DNA from: FLUQ01 sp031551515
GTDB taxonomy: Bacteria > Desulfobacterota > Desulfovibrionia > Desulfovibrionales > Desulfovibrionaceae
Direction: 5' to 3'
DNA length: 64,000 nucleotides
Assembly (NCBI GenBank): GCA_031551515.1
Contig: JAVBNL010000004.1
Coordinates: forward strand, 1-64,000
The notes under the pieces are model-generated. The model did not search any database. It was not told the DNA's origin and saw nothing but the letters and a program-made list of their open reading frames with translations. This document shows positions 25,211 to 33,582 of this stretch, in pieces; the first letter of the stretch is position 1, and every line of letters begins with the position of its first letter. The position numbers and the translations under genes are program-made.

Positions 25211-25645
25211 CTATGCCTCCTTCAGAGAATTACCCGCGATCCGGGCCGCGCCACGGAACGCCAAGGCCGCCACCACCGTTGAAAGCCCCGCCAAAAGCGG
25301 GATCAGGGGCGTGTTCAGCCGTACAATAAGCACATATAAAGCGCCGCCCGCACAAGCGAAGCGCGCCAAAAAACCGCACAGGTGCATGAAAGCCAGGGCC
25401 GGGGTGTAGGGCTGCCCCACAGCCCGCACAACCGAGCGCGCCAGCCACCACAAGTTCAGGGCTGCCAGAACGGAACCCAGGGCAAAGGCCAGCGGCCACG
25501 TTGAAAAATGCGCCAGCGCCAGTCCGATAACCAGAGCGGATGCGGCGAACAAAAGCTGCCCGCTGAGAATACGCCGCATGTCGGGAGAGGCAATGCCCCC
25601 GGCGCGCAAGCGTTTTTCAATCGCGAGGCGGATTTTTTTCAGCAT
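25211..25645 (-). CDS. atpI: ATP synthase subunit I-like membrane protein
   Basis: Four-helix membrane protein of 144 aa with the basic N-terminus MLKKIRLAIEKRLR. Size, topology and place between atpZ and atpB match the AtpI/subunit I group that assists c-ring assembly. Sequence conservation is low, so the call rests mainly on context. Its start overlaps the end of atpZ by 29 bases. Confidence 0.8.
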   Translation of the reverse strand: MLKKIRLAIEKRLRAGGIASPDMRRILSGQLLFAASALVIGLALAHFSTWPLAFALGSVLAALNLWWLARSVVRAVGQPYTPALAFMHLCGFLARFACAGGALYVLIVRLNTPLIPLLAGLSTVVAALAFRGAARIAGNSLKEA

Positions 25646-25889
25646 CGATCACATCCTGATCCCGCAACAGCTTTTTTACGTCGCGGTACATGTTCAGGCA
25701 GCCGGCCGCAAAGCCGAAGGCCAGAAAAATCCAGAAACACCAGGGGGCGTCAAACCAGTGCCACAACCAGTAACCGATAAAGCCGCCCGCAAGCATGCCG
25801 GAGACAAGGTGCAGCCCGATGACGCTGGCGCGGGCGATAGGCCCGCTGAGCAGAGGCTTTTCCGGGGGCTTTTTCTTAGGAAAAATCAT
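25617..25889 (-). CDS. atpZ: AtpZ/AtpI small membrane protein
   Basis: 90-residue protein with two membrane helices (VIGLHLVSGMLAGGFIGYWL and FWIFLAFGFAAGCLNMYRDV), the AtpZ hairpin signature. AtpZ and AtpI form a complex that aids F0 assembly and may carry Mg2+ or Ca2+. GGAGAAGGAT precedes this ATG, ruling out the longer upstream frame. It is first in the F0 operon. Confidence 0.85.
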   Translation of the reverse strand: MIFPKKKPPEKPLLSGPIARASVIGLHLVSGMLAGGFIGYWLWHWFDAPWCFWIFLAFGFAAGCLNMYRDVKKLLRDQDVIDAEKNPPRD

Positions 25890-25929
25890 ATCCTTCTCCG
25901 CCGCCCGGCCTGTAACCGATATGCACAAT

Positions 25930-25985
25930 CGGCACGAATAACACAGAAATCAGCGGCGCGTCAATAAAAGCGCCGTTTCGTGCCG
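25930..25985 (-). terminator. Possible terminator of the envelope lipoprotein operon
   Basis: Nested inverted repeats: outer CGGCACGAA/TTCGTGCCG (25930-25938 with 25977-25985) and an inner CGGCGC/GCGCCG. It sits between the last lipoprotein gene and atpZ. The T-tract is weak. Confidence 0.4.
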
Positions 25986-25989
25986 GGCT

Positions 25990-26787
25990 TTACCGCTTCA
26001 CCGCCGGTTTGGGTTTCAGCTGTTTGCCGGGCGAATCCTGGTAATCGTCACGATCGCCGTTTTCAACGCTCACGCTTTTCGCCGCCTTGCCGGTCAGGCG
26101 GTTTGCTATCTGCTCCGCCATGGCGGCAAAGGCTTTGTGGGCCAGCTCATCCTTGACGGAAGCGTCTTTTTCGGCCGCCGCTCTGGCGCCTGCGCCTTTG
26201 GCCGTGCCGGAAAGCACGGCCGTGCCCGTTTCCGTGTCGATCAGCCGGTACACGCAGGCGGTTTCCAGCCCGGCGCGGGGGCGGTAGTCGCCGGTCGCCC
26301 TGGCCGGCGGGCTGGCCCTGGCCCATGCGTGGTAGGTGGTGATGCGGCCTTCCAGCACATAGCGGGGGGCATCGGGTTTTTCTTCAGTAGGTGTTTTTTC
26401 CGCCGTTTTCGCGGGTTCGGCCTGTTCGATCTGTCCGGCCGCGTCGTCGCCCGCAGCAGCTTTTTCATCATCCGCCGTCAGGGGCGCAACGTTCAGCCCT
26501 GTGGCGGGCGCTGCGGCGGGGACGGCGGCATCCTCGGCATGCAGCCCCGCGTCGTGCAAGGCAAAGACAAGCTGATCGTGGAACAGTGTGGGCAAATCTT
26601 CGCTGCCGCCTTTCGCGGAAGCGGGCGCCGTGAACAGGCGCAGGGCGACAGCCGTGCCTTTTTCAAGGCTGAAGGCTTTTTCGGCTTTGGGCGCGGGCTC
26701 GGCCGTGGCGCCCGGGTCTTTGGTGCCGCAGGCGGTGGTCAGGCACAGCAGGATGGCCAGTGCGCCCAGGCTGCAATAACGTTTCAT
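25990..26787 (-). CDS. Lipoprotein of unknown function, end of the LpoB/YcfL cluster
   Basis: A signal peptide with lipobox TTACG (Cys about residue 20) begins a 265-residue protein. The mature part has a folded segment with LPTLFHDQLVFALHDAGLH that recalls the first half of TolB-N/LpoB-like domains. It continues through a low-complexity Ala/Glu/Lys stretch (about residues 85-135) and a second segment containing RYVLEGRITTYHAWARA. No family could be named. It follows lpoB by 3 bases and shares its operon. Confidence 0.75.
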   Translation of the reverse strand: MKRYCSLGALAILLCLTTACGTKDPGATAEPAPKAEKAFSLEKGTAVALRLFTAPASAKGGSEDLPTLFHDQLVFALHDAGLHAEDAAVPAAAPATGLNVAPLTADDEKAAAGDDAAGQIEQAEPAKTAEKTPTEEKPDAPRYVLEGRITTYHAWARASPPARATGDYRPRAGLETACVYRLIDTETGTAVLSGTAKGAGARAAAEKDASVKDELAHKAFAAMAEQIANRLTGKAAKSVSVENGDRDDYQDSPGKQLKPKPAVKR

Positions 26788-26790
26788 TGT

Positions 26791-27405
26791 CTACCACCCG
26801 AGTTTCGGATTCGTCGTTGTCTTGCGGATTTCTTTCTCGTCGGCCCAGAGCACTTCGCCGCTTTGCGGGTCCGTCAGCTCCAGGGTGATCTGATAGAACG
26901 CGTCGCCCACGGTTTTGGTTCGCTTTTTAATGGAGCGCACCGCGCCAGTAATGATGTAGTCCGTTTCCAGCAGCGGCTTGTTGTCCTTTTTCCGGGTGGC
27001 CGTTTCGGTCAGATCCCGTTCGGCCATCACGTCCCCAAGGTTGCCTTCGTCGGCCAGAAAACGCACCTGCCCCGACTGCAGCAGCTTGATGCGGATTTTA
27101 TCCGTGATGCCTTTGGCATCGATGTGCTCGTCCGTGTAGTTTTTCACGTCACGCAGGCGGATTCTGGGCGGGCTGGCGGCCTGGGCCACCCATTTGGTGG
27201 CCAGCAGCGATTGGGTCATGCTTTCCGCCGTGTTCTGCAAATCGGTGGAGCCCCATTTGGCCGTCACGGTTTCAACGGCGTGGGGGTCTTCGTAATGCAC
27301 TTCGCCGTCGCCCGAAACACGGCCCGTTTTGGGGCCGCCGCAGGCGGCCAGAGCCGCGCAGGTCAGGACAAGAACGAGAAGGGAAAGAAGTTTTCGGGTA
27401 TGCAT
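26791..27405 (-). CDS. lpoB: LpoB-family lipoprotein (penicillin-binding protein activator)
   Basis: Outer-membrane lipoprotein, 204 aa, lipobox LAACG. The mature domain matches the LpoB/PF13036 layout: MTQSLLAT...PRIRLRDVKNYTDEHID, then KIRIKLLQSGQVRFLADE, TDYIITGAVRSI and YQITLELTDPQSGEVLWADE. In enterobacteria LpoB stimulates PBP1b from the outer membrane. Here it is embedded in a conserved-looking run COG3014-YcfL-LpoB plus a fourth lipoprotein gene. Confidence 0.87.
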   Translation of the reverse strand: MHTRKLLSLLVLVLTCAALAACGGPKTGRVSGDGEVHYEDPHAVETVTAKWGSTDLQNTAESMTQSLLATKWVAQAASPPRIRLRDVKNYTDEHIDAKGITDKIRIKLLQSGQVRFLADEGNLGDVMAERDLTETATRKKDNKPLLETDYIITGAVRSIKKRTKTVGDAFYQITLELTDPQSGEVLWADEKEIRKTTTNPKLGW

Positions 27406-27408
27406 GGC

Positions 27409-27765
27409 TCAACTCGCATCGTTGGAGATGATGAGGGTGTATTCTGTGGCGCCCGGAACGGTGGACCGTTCTTTGACATGGATGGGCACCTCGCCTTTGA
27501 TGATGATAGGGCGCCAGGCGGATTGCTCGAGCAAGGCCCCGGAAGCGTCGAACCACTGCATGCGGTACACGCTGTGCCGCACGGAAGAGCCGCTATTTTT
27601 CAACACGGCGGAAACGACCAGAAAGTCGCCGTCAACCGTGTGGCTGATGCTGTCGACTTTCACGTCTTTGGTATCCACATAATGGTGGGTGGGCCGCCCG
27701 CCGCAGGACGCCAGCAGCAGAGCGAGACAGAGAACAATGCAGAAGGATGCGCTAATACGCCACAT
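27409..27765 (-). CDS. YcfL-family lipoprotein
   Basis: 118-residue lipoprotein, lipobox LLASCG. The mature region is one small immunoglobulin-like beta domain (VDGDFLVVSAVLKNSGSS, YRMQWFDASGALLE, VPGATEYTLII), as in YcfL, which is next to lpoB in E. coli. Function is unknown. It overlaps the COG3014 gene by 14 bases and precedes lpoB by 3. Confidence 0.85.
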   Translation of the reverse strand: MWRISASFCIVLCLALLLASCGGRPTHHYVDTKDVKVDSISHTVDGDFLVVSAVLKNSGSSVRHSVYRMQWFDASGALLEQSAWRPIIIKGEVPIHVKERSTVPGATEYTLIISNDAS

Positions 27766-29347
27766 AATCTACTCTCAGGTTTGCGTTGGATAGTTGCGTC
27801 GCCATAATGATAACCCCCCTGGCTTCTTGCGGCAAGGAAACCGTGCGTTCGCCGCCGCCCGCGCCTACAGTGACGCTGCTGCCCCGGGCCACGCGGGTCA
27901 GGGCGATATAGCCGCTGTTGGGCAGGGTTTCCCAGTTACGCACCGAGGCGGAAAAGGGGGTGGTAAACAGATCGGTAAGCGCGGTCACAAACAGGCCCGC
28001 CAGGGGCGCGAAATTGCGCGTATCTTCGTGCGATGCGGCAACCGCAGTGGCTGCGACCGCCGCCCCGGCCCGGATCATGGCCCGGCTGACGGCGGAGGCG
28101 ATCTCCATGCGCACTTCGTCGTGCAAGGTGCGGTAAGCCAAGAGATCCGTGCGCAGCAGGGGGTACAGGGCAAATTCGTTCCCGGCGGAGCAGCGCGCTT
28201 GCGGCGTCGCGCCGCGCACAGCCCCGGCGTAAGACGGCAGGTCAAGCAGCAGATAGCCCACAACGGGAAAACGGATGCGTATATGCTCCACCCGCAAAGC
28301 CGGGGCAAGGCCGGTAAAGGCGATGACGGTCACTTCCTGATCCGGCGGCATGGCGCCTTCATCCGGAACGGGCGGCGGCAGGGCCGGTATGCGCGGCTCG
28401 AAATGCGCGGGCATCGGAGCGGCAGGGGCTTCGTTCTCAACGGGGGGCGATTTCAAATGCGTATGTTTGAGGTTGCCGGCGGCAGAGGCGGCGGCGCCTC
28501 GTGTTTTTGCGGGCTGTTTTCGTCCTTTATTTTGGGGGGACGGCGCTGCGGCCGCTTTCATCACCGGATCGTTCGTTCCCCAGGCCTGGCTGAACATAAC
28601 TTTTGCCCCGTCATCCAGGGCCGCGGCGCGGCGCAGGCTGACCTCGGCGTATTGCGTATCCCCGGCCAGGCGGCAGAGGATGGAGCTCAGCGCGTAAGAA
28701 AATGAATCCTGGTAACTGTTGACCAGATTGCGCACGGCAGGGTCGCTCAGCGTTGCGCGCATGGAATACTGCAAGGGCAGGTTGTCGGCGGAGGCGATGG
28801 AAGACCCCCGGCTTGCCCGTATCTTTTCCAGGTTCTGTTCCAGGCGGACCTGTGACTCGTGCAGCCACATCTCCTGACGCAGCTCCATCCTGCGCATTTC
28901 AACGGCCGCGCCGGAAAAATCGCCCAGCATCATATAATTGAGAGCATTGAAGGTATGCAGAAGCGAGCGTTCGTACCCCGTGCCATAATAGCCTTGCGAG
29001 CCTCTGGCCAGCAAAATGGTTCCCACGCCGGAAAACATGCCGCGCACGTTGATCACGGCGCGGCCTTCGTACTCCTCCAGCAGAACGAGGGCTTCTTCAA
29101 AAGCGGCGATGGACAGGCGCCACTGTCCTTCAAGCTGGTAGATACGGGCCAGGTTGAGGGCGGTAACCAACTCCCTGTAATTGTCATGGTTTTTCCGCAT
29201 TTTTTCGAGCAAAGGGGAGGTCTCGCCCGTGGCTATGGACGTGCGGATCGTCTCCGTGCCCACCCGGCTGGAACAGGCGGAAAGCAGCAGCGCGAAGCAG
29301 AGCGTCGCGGCAAGTGGTAAAAGGGAAAGGGCAGGACGGGGGCACAT
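27752..29347 (-). CDS. COG3014-type lipoprotein with TPR-like N-terminal region
   Basis: 531-residue outer-membrane lipoprotein candidate, lipobox LLLSACSS. The N-terminal half holds helical repeats (NLARIYQLEGQWRLSIAAFE, HTFNALNYMMLGDFSGAAVE), and the C-terminal half contains a conserved beta segment around ARGSSVTVGAGGG and the terminal QLSNANLRVDYVAY. A Lys/Ala/Pro-rich linker lies near residues 275-325. It is the first of four lipoprotein genes. An in-frame TTG 18 bases upstream is a less likely start. Confidence 0.82.
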   Translation of the reverse strand: MCPRPALSLLPLAATLCFALLLSACSSRVGTETIRTSIATGETSPLLEKMRKNHDNYRELVTALNLARIYQLEGQWRLSIAAFEEALVLLEEYEGRAVINVRGMFSGVGTILLARGSQGYYGTGYERSLLHTFNALNYMMLGDFSGAAVEMRRMELRQEMWLHESQVRLEQNLEKIRASRGSSIASADNLPLQYSMRATLSDPAVRNLVNSYQDSFSYALSSILCRLAGDTQYAEVSLRRAAALDDGAKVMFSQAWGTNDPVMKAAAAPSPQNKGRKQPAKTRGAAASAAGNLKHTHLKSPPVENEAPAAPMPAHFEPRIPALPPPVPDEGAMPPDQEVTVIAFTGLAPALRVEHIRIRFPVVGYLLLDLPSYAGAVRGATPQARCSAGNEFALYPLLRTDLLAYRTLHDEVRMEIASAVSRAMIRAGAAVAATAVAASHEDTRNFAPLAGLFVTALTDLFTTPFSASVRNWETLPNSGYIALTRVARGSSVTVGAGGGERTVSLPQEARGVIIMATQLSNANLRVDYVAY

Positions 29348-29398
29348 ACCCGCTCTGTACGCCAAGGGAATGCCCCTGGCAAGGATGCCGGGTAAAAG

Positions 29399-30787
29399 CT
29401 AGTCCCGCAAGGTAAGGAGGGCCACGCTTTCCACATGCGGCGTGCGCGGGAAGAGGTCCACGGCCCGAACCCGTTTGACCGCATACCGCGCGGCAAGGCG
29501 CGCGATATCCCTGGCCATGGTCGCGGGGGCGCACCCCACCAGGATGATGCGGCGGGGGGCCAGGCGCAGCAGTTCGCGCGTCACGGCCTCATCCAGCCCG
29601 GCTCTCGGCGGGTCGGTAATGACAAGGTCGGGTGCGGCGCGTTCTTTGCGCAACAGAGCGGTCACATCCCCGGCGATGAACGAGGCGTTGGCCGCGCCCT
29701 GTTGCTGGGCGTTGCGTTTGGCAAAGGCGACCGCCTCCGGCGCGCTTTCAAAGCCGCGCAGGGAAAGGGCCTGCCCGGCCAGGGTCAGGGCGATGCCGCC
29801 GACGCCGGAATATAAGTCCCATACGCTCTCGCTGCCCGTCAGCGCGGAGTACTCTTTGACCGTCGCATACAGCAGCGCGGCCGCGGCCGTATTGACCTGC
29901 AAGAACGCGGCAGCCGGGGCTTCAAGCAGCAGAGGGCCGGTCTGTTCCCAGAGCCGGTCCGGCCCCAGGCAGGTTCTGATCTTTTCGCCGTAGGCTACGG
30001 GAGAGGGGCTTTTGCGCTCGGTATGCAAGAACGTAGTGAGTTCCGGGCAGTCGCGCAAGAGCGCCTGGCCGAAGGAGCGCACGGCTTCGACAGCCGCCTT
30101 GTCCGCCGGGGCGGTGATCAGTTCCGCCAGGCATTGGGCGTTGCCCTCCGGCGTATGATCCGGTCGGCGCAACACCAGAAAGCGCAGAAAGCCCTCTTTG
30201 CCGTTCCAGGCGCTAAAGCCCGCTTCGCGCACCCGTGCGCGGGCATGCTCAAGAATGCGCCCGAAGGGGGCGGCGGCCAGGGGACACTCTTCGATCTCCA
30301 CAATCTCGTGGGACGCGCGGCGTTTCAGGCCCAGCAGAACTCCCTTTTCCGGGGAGTGTCCAAACGCGAACTCCAGCTTGTTGCGATAGCCCAAGTTCCG
30401 GGGCGAGGCGATGATGGGGTCGTAAACCGCCCCGTCCTCGTTGCCGTCTTCTTTAAACGCGACTTTGCCCAGACGGCGAAAGCTTTCCATAACCTGTTTT
30501 TCTTTCCAGGCCAGTTCCACGCCATAGGGCAGGCCGGGCCAGGGGCAGCCGCCGCAGTCGCCGGCATGGGGGCAGTGGGGCGGTTCGGCCGGCAGGGCGG
30601 GGGCCAGCGTTTCAAGAACCTCCGCCTCGGCAAAGCGCGATTTGAGCTTGGTGACCCTGGCGCTCAGGGTTTCGCCGGGCAGGCCTTTGTTCAGAAAAAT
30701 CACCAGTTCGCCGTGCCTGGCGACAGCCCCCCCGTCAACGCTGAGGTCGTGGGGGGTCAAAGTCAGAATATCGCCAATGGATGTCAT
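29399..30787 (-). CDS. RlmD/TrmA-family class I RNA (uracil-5-)-methyltransferase
   Basis: SAM-dependent m5U methyltransferase acting on rRNA or tRNA, 462 aa. An N-terminal TRAM domain is followed by a [4Fe-4S] cluster (CPHAGDCGGC near residue 72 plus a Cys in EECPL), the SAM site (VWDLYSGVGGIALTLA), ITDPPRAGLDEAV, and the catalytic-cysteine loop VGCAPATMARD. The Fe-S cysteines favour RlmD/RlmC-like specificity over TrmA. The ATG overlaps the nfeD stop in an ATGA junction. Confidence 0.92.
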   Translation of the reverse strand: MTSIGDILTLTPHDLSVDGGAVARHGELVIFLNKGLPGETLSARVTKLKSRFAEAEVLETLAPALPAEPPHCPHAGDCGGCPWPGLPYGVELAWKEKQVMESFRRLGKVAFKEDGNEDGAVYDPIIASPRNLGYRNKLEFAFGHSPEKGVLLGLKRRASHEIVEIEECPLAAAPFGRILEHARARVREAGFSAWNGKEGFLRFLVLRRPDHTPEGNAQCLAELITAPADKAAVEAVRSFGQALLRDCPELTTFLHTERKSPSPVAYGEKIRTCLGPDRLWEQTGPLLLEAPAAAFLQVNTAAAALLYATVKEYSALTGSESVWDLYSGVGGIALTLAGQALSLRGFESAPEAVAFAKRNAQQQGAANASFIAGDVTALLRKERAAPDLVITDPPRAGLDEAVTRELLRLAPRRIILVGCAPATMARDIARLAARYAVKRVRAVDLFPRTPHVESVALLTLRD

Positions 30788-31263
30788 GACGGGTCCGTTG
30801 TCTTTTCGGGTGAGTCGGGCCGGTTGAGTATCTTTACCAAAAGGTCGGAACCTTCAACGCCCGTGACGGTGACCTGGGTGCCGGCGGGGCAATCTTCGCC
30901 GCGCACCCGCCAGAGGGTGTCGCCCAGGTGCACGCGTCCCTGGCCGTTGACGATGGCTTGCGTCACTTCGGCGTTGCGGCCCACGTAAATGGCCAGCCGC
31001 CGGTTCAGGGTGCCGTCTTCAGCCGGGGTGGCCCAGCGGATGAAACGGCGGCCCAGAAGCAGCGCAATGAATGAAAGCGGCACGAAGATCAGGCTTTGCA
31101 CCTGCCAGTCCACAATGCCGAAAATACCCACAAGGCCGCCGGTGACCAGCGCGCCGATGCCTATCCACAGCAGAAACACGCCGGGCACCAGCATCTCGAG
31201 CAGCACCAGCAAGAGGCCGAAGAGGCACCAATGCCACCAGAGAAAGGGCAGAAGACCGCTCAT
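30784..31263 (-). CDS. nfeD: NfeD-family membrane protein
   Basis: 159 aa with three to four N-terminal helices (LFGLLLVLLEMLVPGVFLLW, IGALVTGGLVGIFGIVDW) and a C-terminal OB-fold (GRVHLGDTLWRVRGEDCPAGTQVTVTGVEG). This short NfeD form (NfeD1b) partners stomatin/SPFH proteins, and indeed the SPFH gene lies 1 base upstream. It probably helps organise membrane microdomains. Confidence 0.93.
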   Translation of the reverse strand: MSGLLPFLWWHWCLFGLLLVLLEMLVPGVFLLWIGIGALVTGGLVGIFGIVDWQVQSLIFVPLSFIALLLGRRFIRWATPAEDGTLNRRLAIYVGRNAEVTQAIVNGQGRVHLGDTLWRVRGEDCPAGTQVTVTGVEGSDLLVKILNRPDSPEKTTDPS

Positions 31264-31264
31264 G

Positions 31265-32197
31265 TCAGCTCCGCGTCGCTTTGCCGCCGTCTTTGCGCTG
31301 GGCGGTTTCTTTGAACAGTTCGGCTATGCCCGCGACGGATCCCATAACGCCTGTGGCTTCAAGGGGCAGCATCAGCAGTTTCTGGTTGTTGGATTCGGCG
31401 AACTGGCCCAGCGCGCCGATGTATTTTTGAGCCACGAAGTATTGAATGGCGGCCATGTCGCCTTTGGCGATGGCTTCCGAAACCATGTTGGTGGCTTCCG
31501 CTTCGGCTTTGGCTTCGCGTTCGCGGGCTTCGGCCGCGCGGAAGGCGGCTTCGCGCTGGCCTTCGGCTTTCAGAATGGCGCTTTGCTTTTCACCTTCCGC
31601 CCGCAAGATTTCGCTCTGCTTGATGCCTTCCGATTCCAGAATGGCGGCGCGCTTTTCGCGTTCGGCCTTCATCTGGCGGGCCATGGCGTCAACCAGGTCC
31701 ATGGGCGGGCGAATGTCTTTGATTTCCACGCGGGTCAGCTTGACGCCCCAGGGGTGGGTGGCTTCGTCCAGTACCGTCAGCAGGCGGGCGTTGATGTCGT
31801 CGCGTTTGGAGAGCAACTCGTCCAGGTCCATGGAGCCCATGACCGTACGAATGTTGGTCATGGTCAGGTTCAAAATGGCGTATTGCAGATTGGTGACTTC
31901 ATACGCCGCTTTTTGCGCTTCAAGCACCTGAAAGAAGACCACCCCGTCCACCTTGACCATGGCGTTGTCGCGGGTGATGACTTCTTGCGAAGGCACATCG
32001 AGCACGTTTTCCATCATGTTGATTTTACGGCCGATTCTGTCCATCAGCGGAATGATGACGCTGAGGCCGGGCCGCAAGGTGTGGGTGTAGCGGCCAAAGC
32101 GCTCCACCGTGTATTCATAGCCCTGAGGCACGGATTTGACGCCAAGCGCGAGAATGATAAAGGCTACGGCGATGAGAGCCGGAATAAGATAGGTCAT
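31265..32197 (-). CDS. QmcA-like stomatin/prohibitin (SPFH) protein
   Basis: Membrane-anchored SPFH scaffold, 310 aa. One N-terminal helix (LIPALIAVAFIILALGV) is followed by the SPFH domain (VPQGYEYTVERFGRY...PGLSVIIPLMDRI...PSQEVITRDNAMVKVDGVVF) and a long Ala/Glu/Arg coiled coil (MKAEREKRAAILESEGIKQS). AGGAGACACC precedes the ATG; an upstream extension is ignored. It forms an operon with nfeD and is divergent from the glycosyltransferase gene. Confidence 0.95.
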   Translation of the reverse strand: MTYLIPALIAVAFIILALGVKSVPQGYEYTVERFGRYTHTLRPGLSVIIPLMDRIGRKINMMENVLDVPSQEVITRDNAMVKVDGVVFFQVLEAQKAAYEVTNLQYAILNLTMTNIRTVMGSMDLDELLSKRDDINARLLTVLDEATHPWGVKLTRVEIKDIRPPMDLVDAMARQMKAEREKRAAILESEGIKQSEILRAEGEKQSAILKAEGQREAAFRAAEAREREAKAEAEATNMVSEAIAKGDMAAIQYFVAQKYIGALGQFAESNNQKLLMLPLEATGVMGSVAGIAELFKETAQRKDGGKATRS

Positions 32198-32346
32198 GGT
32201 GTCTCCTGCGGAAAAATGGGCGGGCATGCTGCCCTGTAATAATAAGATGACTTATGTATACCACCCTTTCTGCGTGCGCAACAGCGTCTTTTTCTTGATT
32301 TGACTTCGCGAAGGCGGTAGGTCTTTGGGCACGCAAGGGAGGGACT

Positions 32347-33480
32347 GTGAGCGAACGCGGCAGCATCGTGAAACGCAAGCTTGATTTCTGGTTGGGGGTG
32401 CCGCTGGCTGCCGCCGCCGGAGCTTGCCGCCGCATGGCCCGTCCCGCGCCGGGACCGCTTGACCCCGCCGCCGTGCACAGCGTCGGCGTGCTTTGCCTTG
32501 GGGCCATCGGCGATCTCTTGCTTGCATCCGGCCTGGTGGCGGCGCTTGCCGCAAAGCTGCTTCAAGCGAACGTGACCGTCATCGCCTCCCGCGCCAACGC
32601 GCCCGCCCTGGACCTGATGCCGCCCGCCTGCGGCCGCGCCGTGTTCGGGGTGACGGACCTGCCCGGCCTGGTCCGCCATTTACGGCAATCGCGTTATGAT
32701 CTTTTGTTTGATACCAGCCAGTGGCCGCGCCTGGGCGCGGTGGCAAGCGCCTGTTCCGGCGCGGGGCTGACCGTGGGCTTTGCGACGTCGGGGCAGCACC
32801 GGCATTTCGCTTATGACCTCGCCGTGCCGCACAGTAACGAGCGGCACGAGGCAGAAAATTTTATGGAATTGGGGCGGGCTGTCTTGCCCGGCCTGGCGGG
32901 CGAACCGCGCCTGTATTTGCCTGAAAGACCGGTCACGGCCCTGGCTTTGCCTGGTGCGCCTCTCGTTTTTTGCCATCTGTGGCCTTCGGGCCTGCGCGCC
33001 CATTTGAAAGAATGGCCCGCTGAACAGTGGGCGGCGCTTGCCGCGCGTCTGCTGGGCGCCGGGTACGGCCTGGTTTTTACCGGCGGCCCGGGCGATGCCG
33101 CGCCCACGCGGGCGTTTATGGAGCGGTATCTGCCGGAAGACGCGCTACGTGCGGGCCGGGCGATATCGTTGGCCGGGGCGGTGTCTCTGATTGATCTGGC
33201 CTGTCTGTTGCGCGATGCGGCGGCCGTGGTTTCCGTCAACACGGGCGTCATGCACCTGGCCGCGCTCACGGGCGCGCCCACAGTCGCCTTGAACGGCCCG
33301 ACAAACCCTCTTCGCTGGGGGCCCGTCGGACCGCGAACCCGCTCGCTCCTGCCGGGAAAAGGCCGCTACGCCTATCTGAACCTGGGCTTTGAATACCCGC
33401 AGGACGCGGATACGGTGCTGCGCCATCTGCCGGTATCCGCCGTCATCACGGCGCTTAAGGAACTGGGCCTTTCGCTTTAG
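32347..33480 (+). CDS. Glycosyltransferase family 9 (heptosyltransferase-like)
   Basis: ADP-heptose-type GT9 enzyme for LPS core or related glycans, 377 aa. Two Rossmann halves are visible: VHSVGVLCLGAIGDLLLASG at the N-terminus and the conserved nucleotide-sugar site VVSVNTGVMHLAALTGAPTVALNG near the C-terminus, ending in the NPLRWGPVG motif. The start is GTG, with GGAGGGACT directly ahead. It stands alone; no LPS biosynthesis genes are adjacent, and the AT-rich helicase islet follows. Confidence 0.9.
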   Translation: MSERGSIVKRKLDFWLGVPLAAAAGACRRMARPAPGPLDPAAVHSVGVLCLGAIGDLLLASGLVAALAAKLLQANVTVIASRANAPALDLMPPACGRAVFGVTDLPGLVRHLRQSRYDLLFDTSQWPRLGAVASACSGAGLTVGFATSGQHRHFAYDLAVPHSNERHEAENFMELGRAVLPGLAGEPRLYLPERPVTALALPGAPLVFCHLWPSGLRAHLKEWPAEQWAALAARLLGAGYGLVFTGGPGDAAPTRAFMERYLPEDALRAGRAISLAGAVSLIDLACLLRDAAAVVSVNTGVMHLAALTGAPTVALNGPTNPLRWGPVGPRTRSLLPGKGRYAYLNLGFEYPQDADTVLRHLPVSAVITALKELGLSL

Positions 33481-33582
33481 ACAGATACGCTTTGACTCGG
33501 CGCATTCTGTGCCCTGCCTTTCGGGCGTAAGTCGACGCTTTTTCCCAAATGCCATCAAAATAGACGGAAGGAAACTAGCTAT

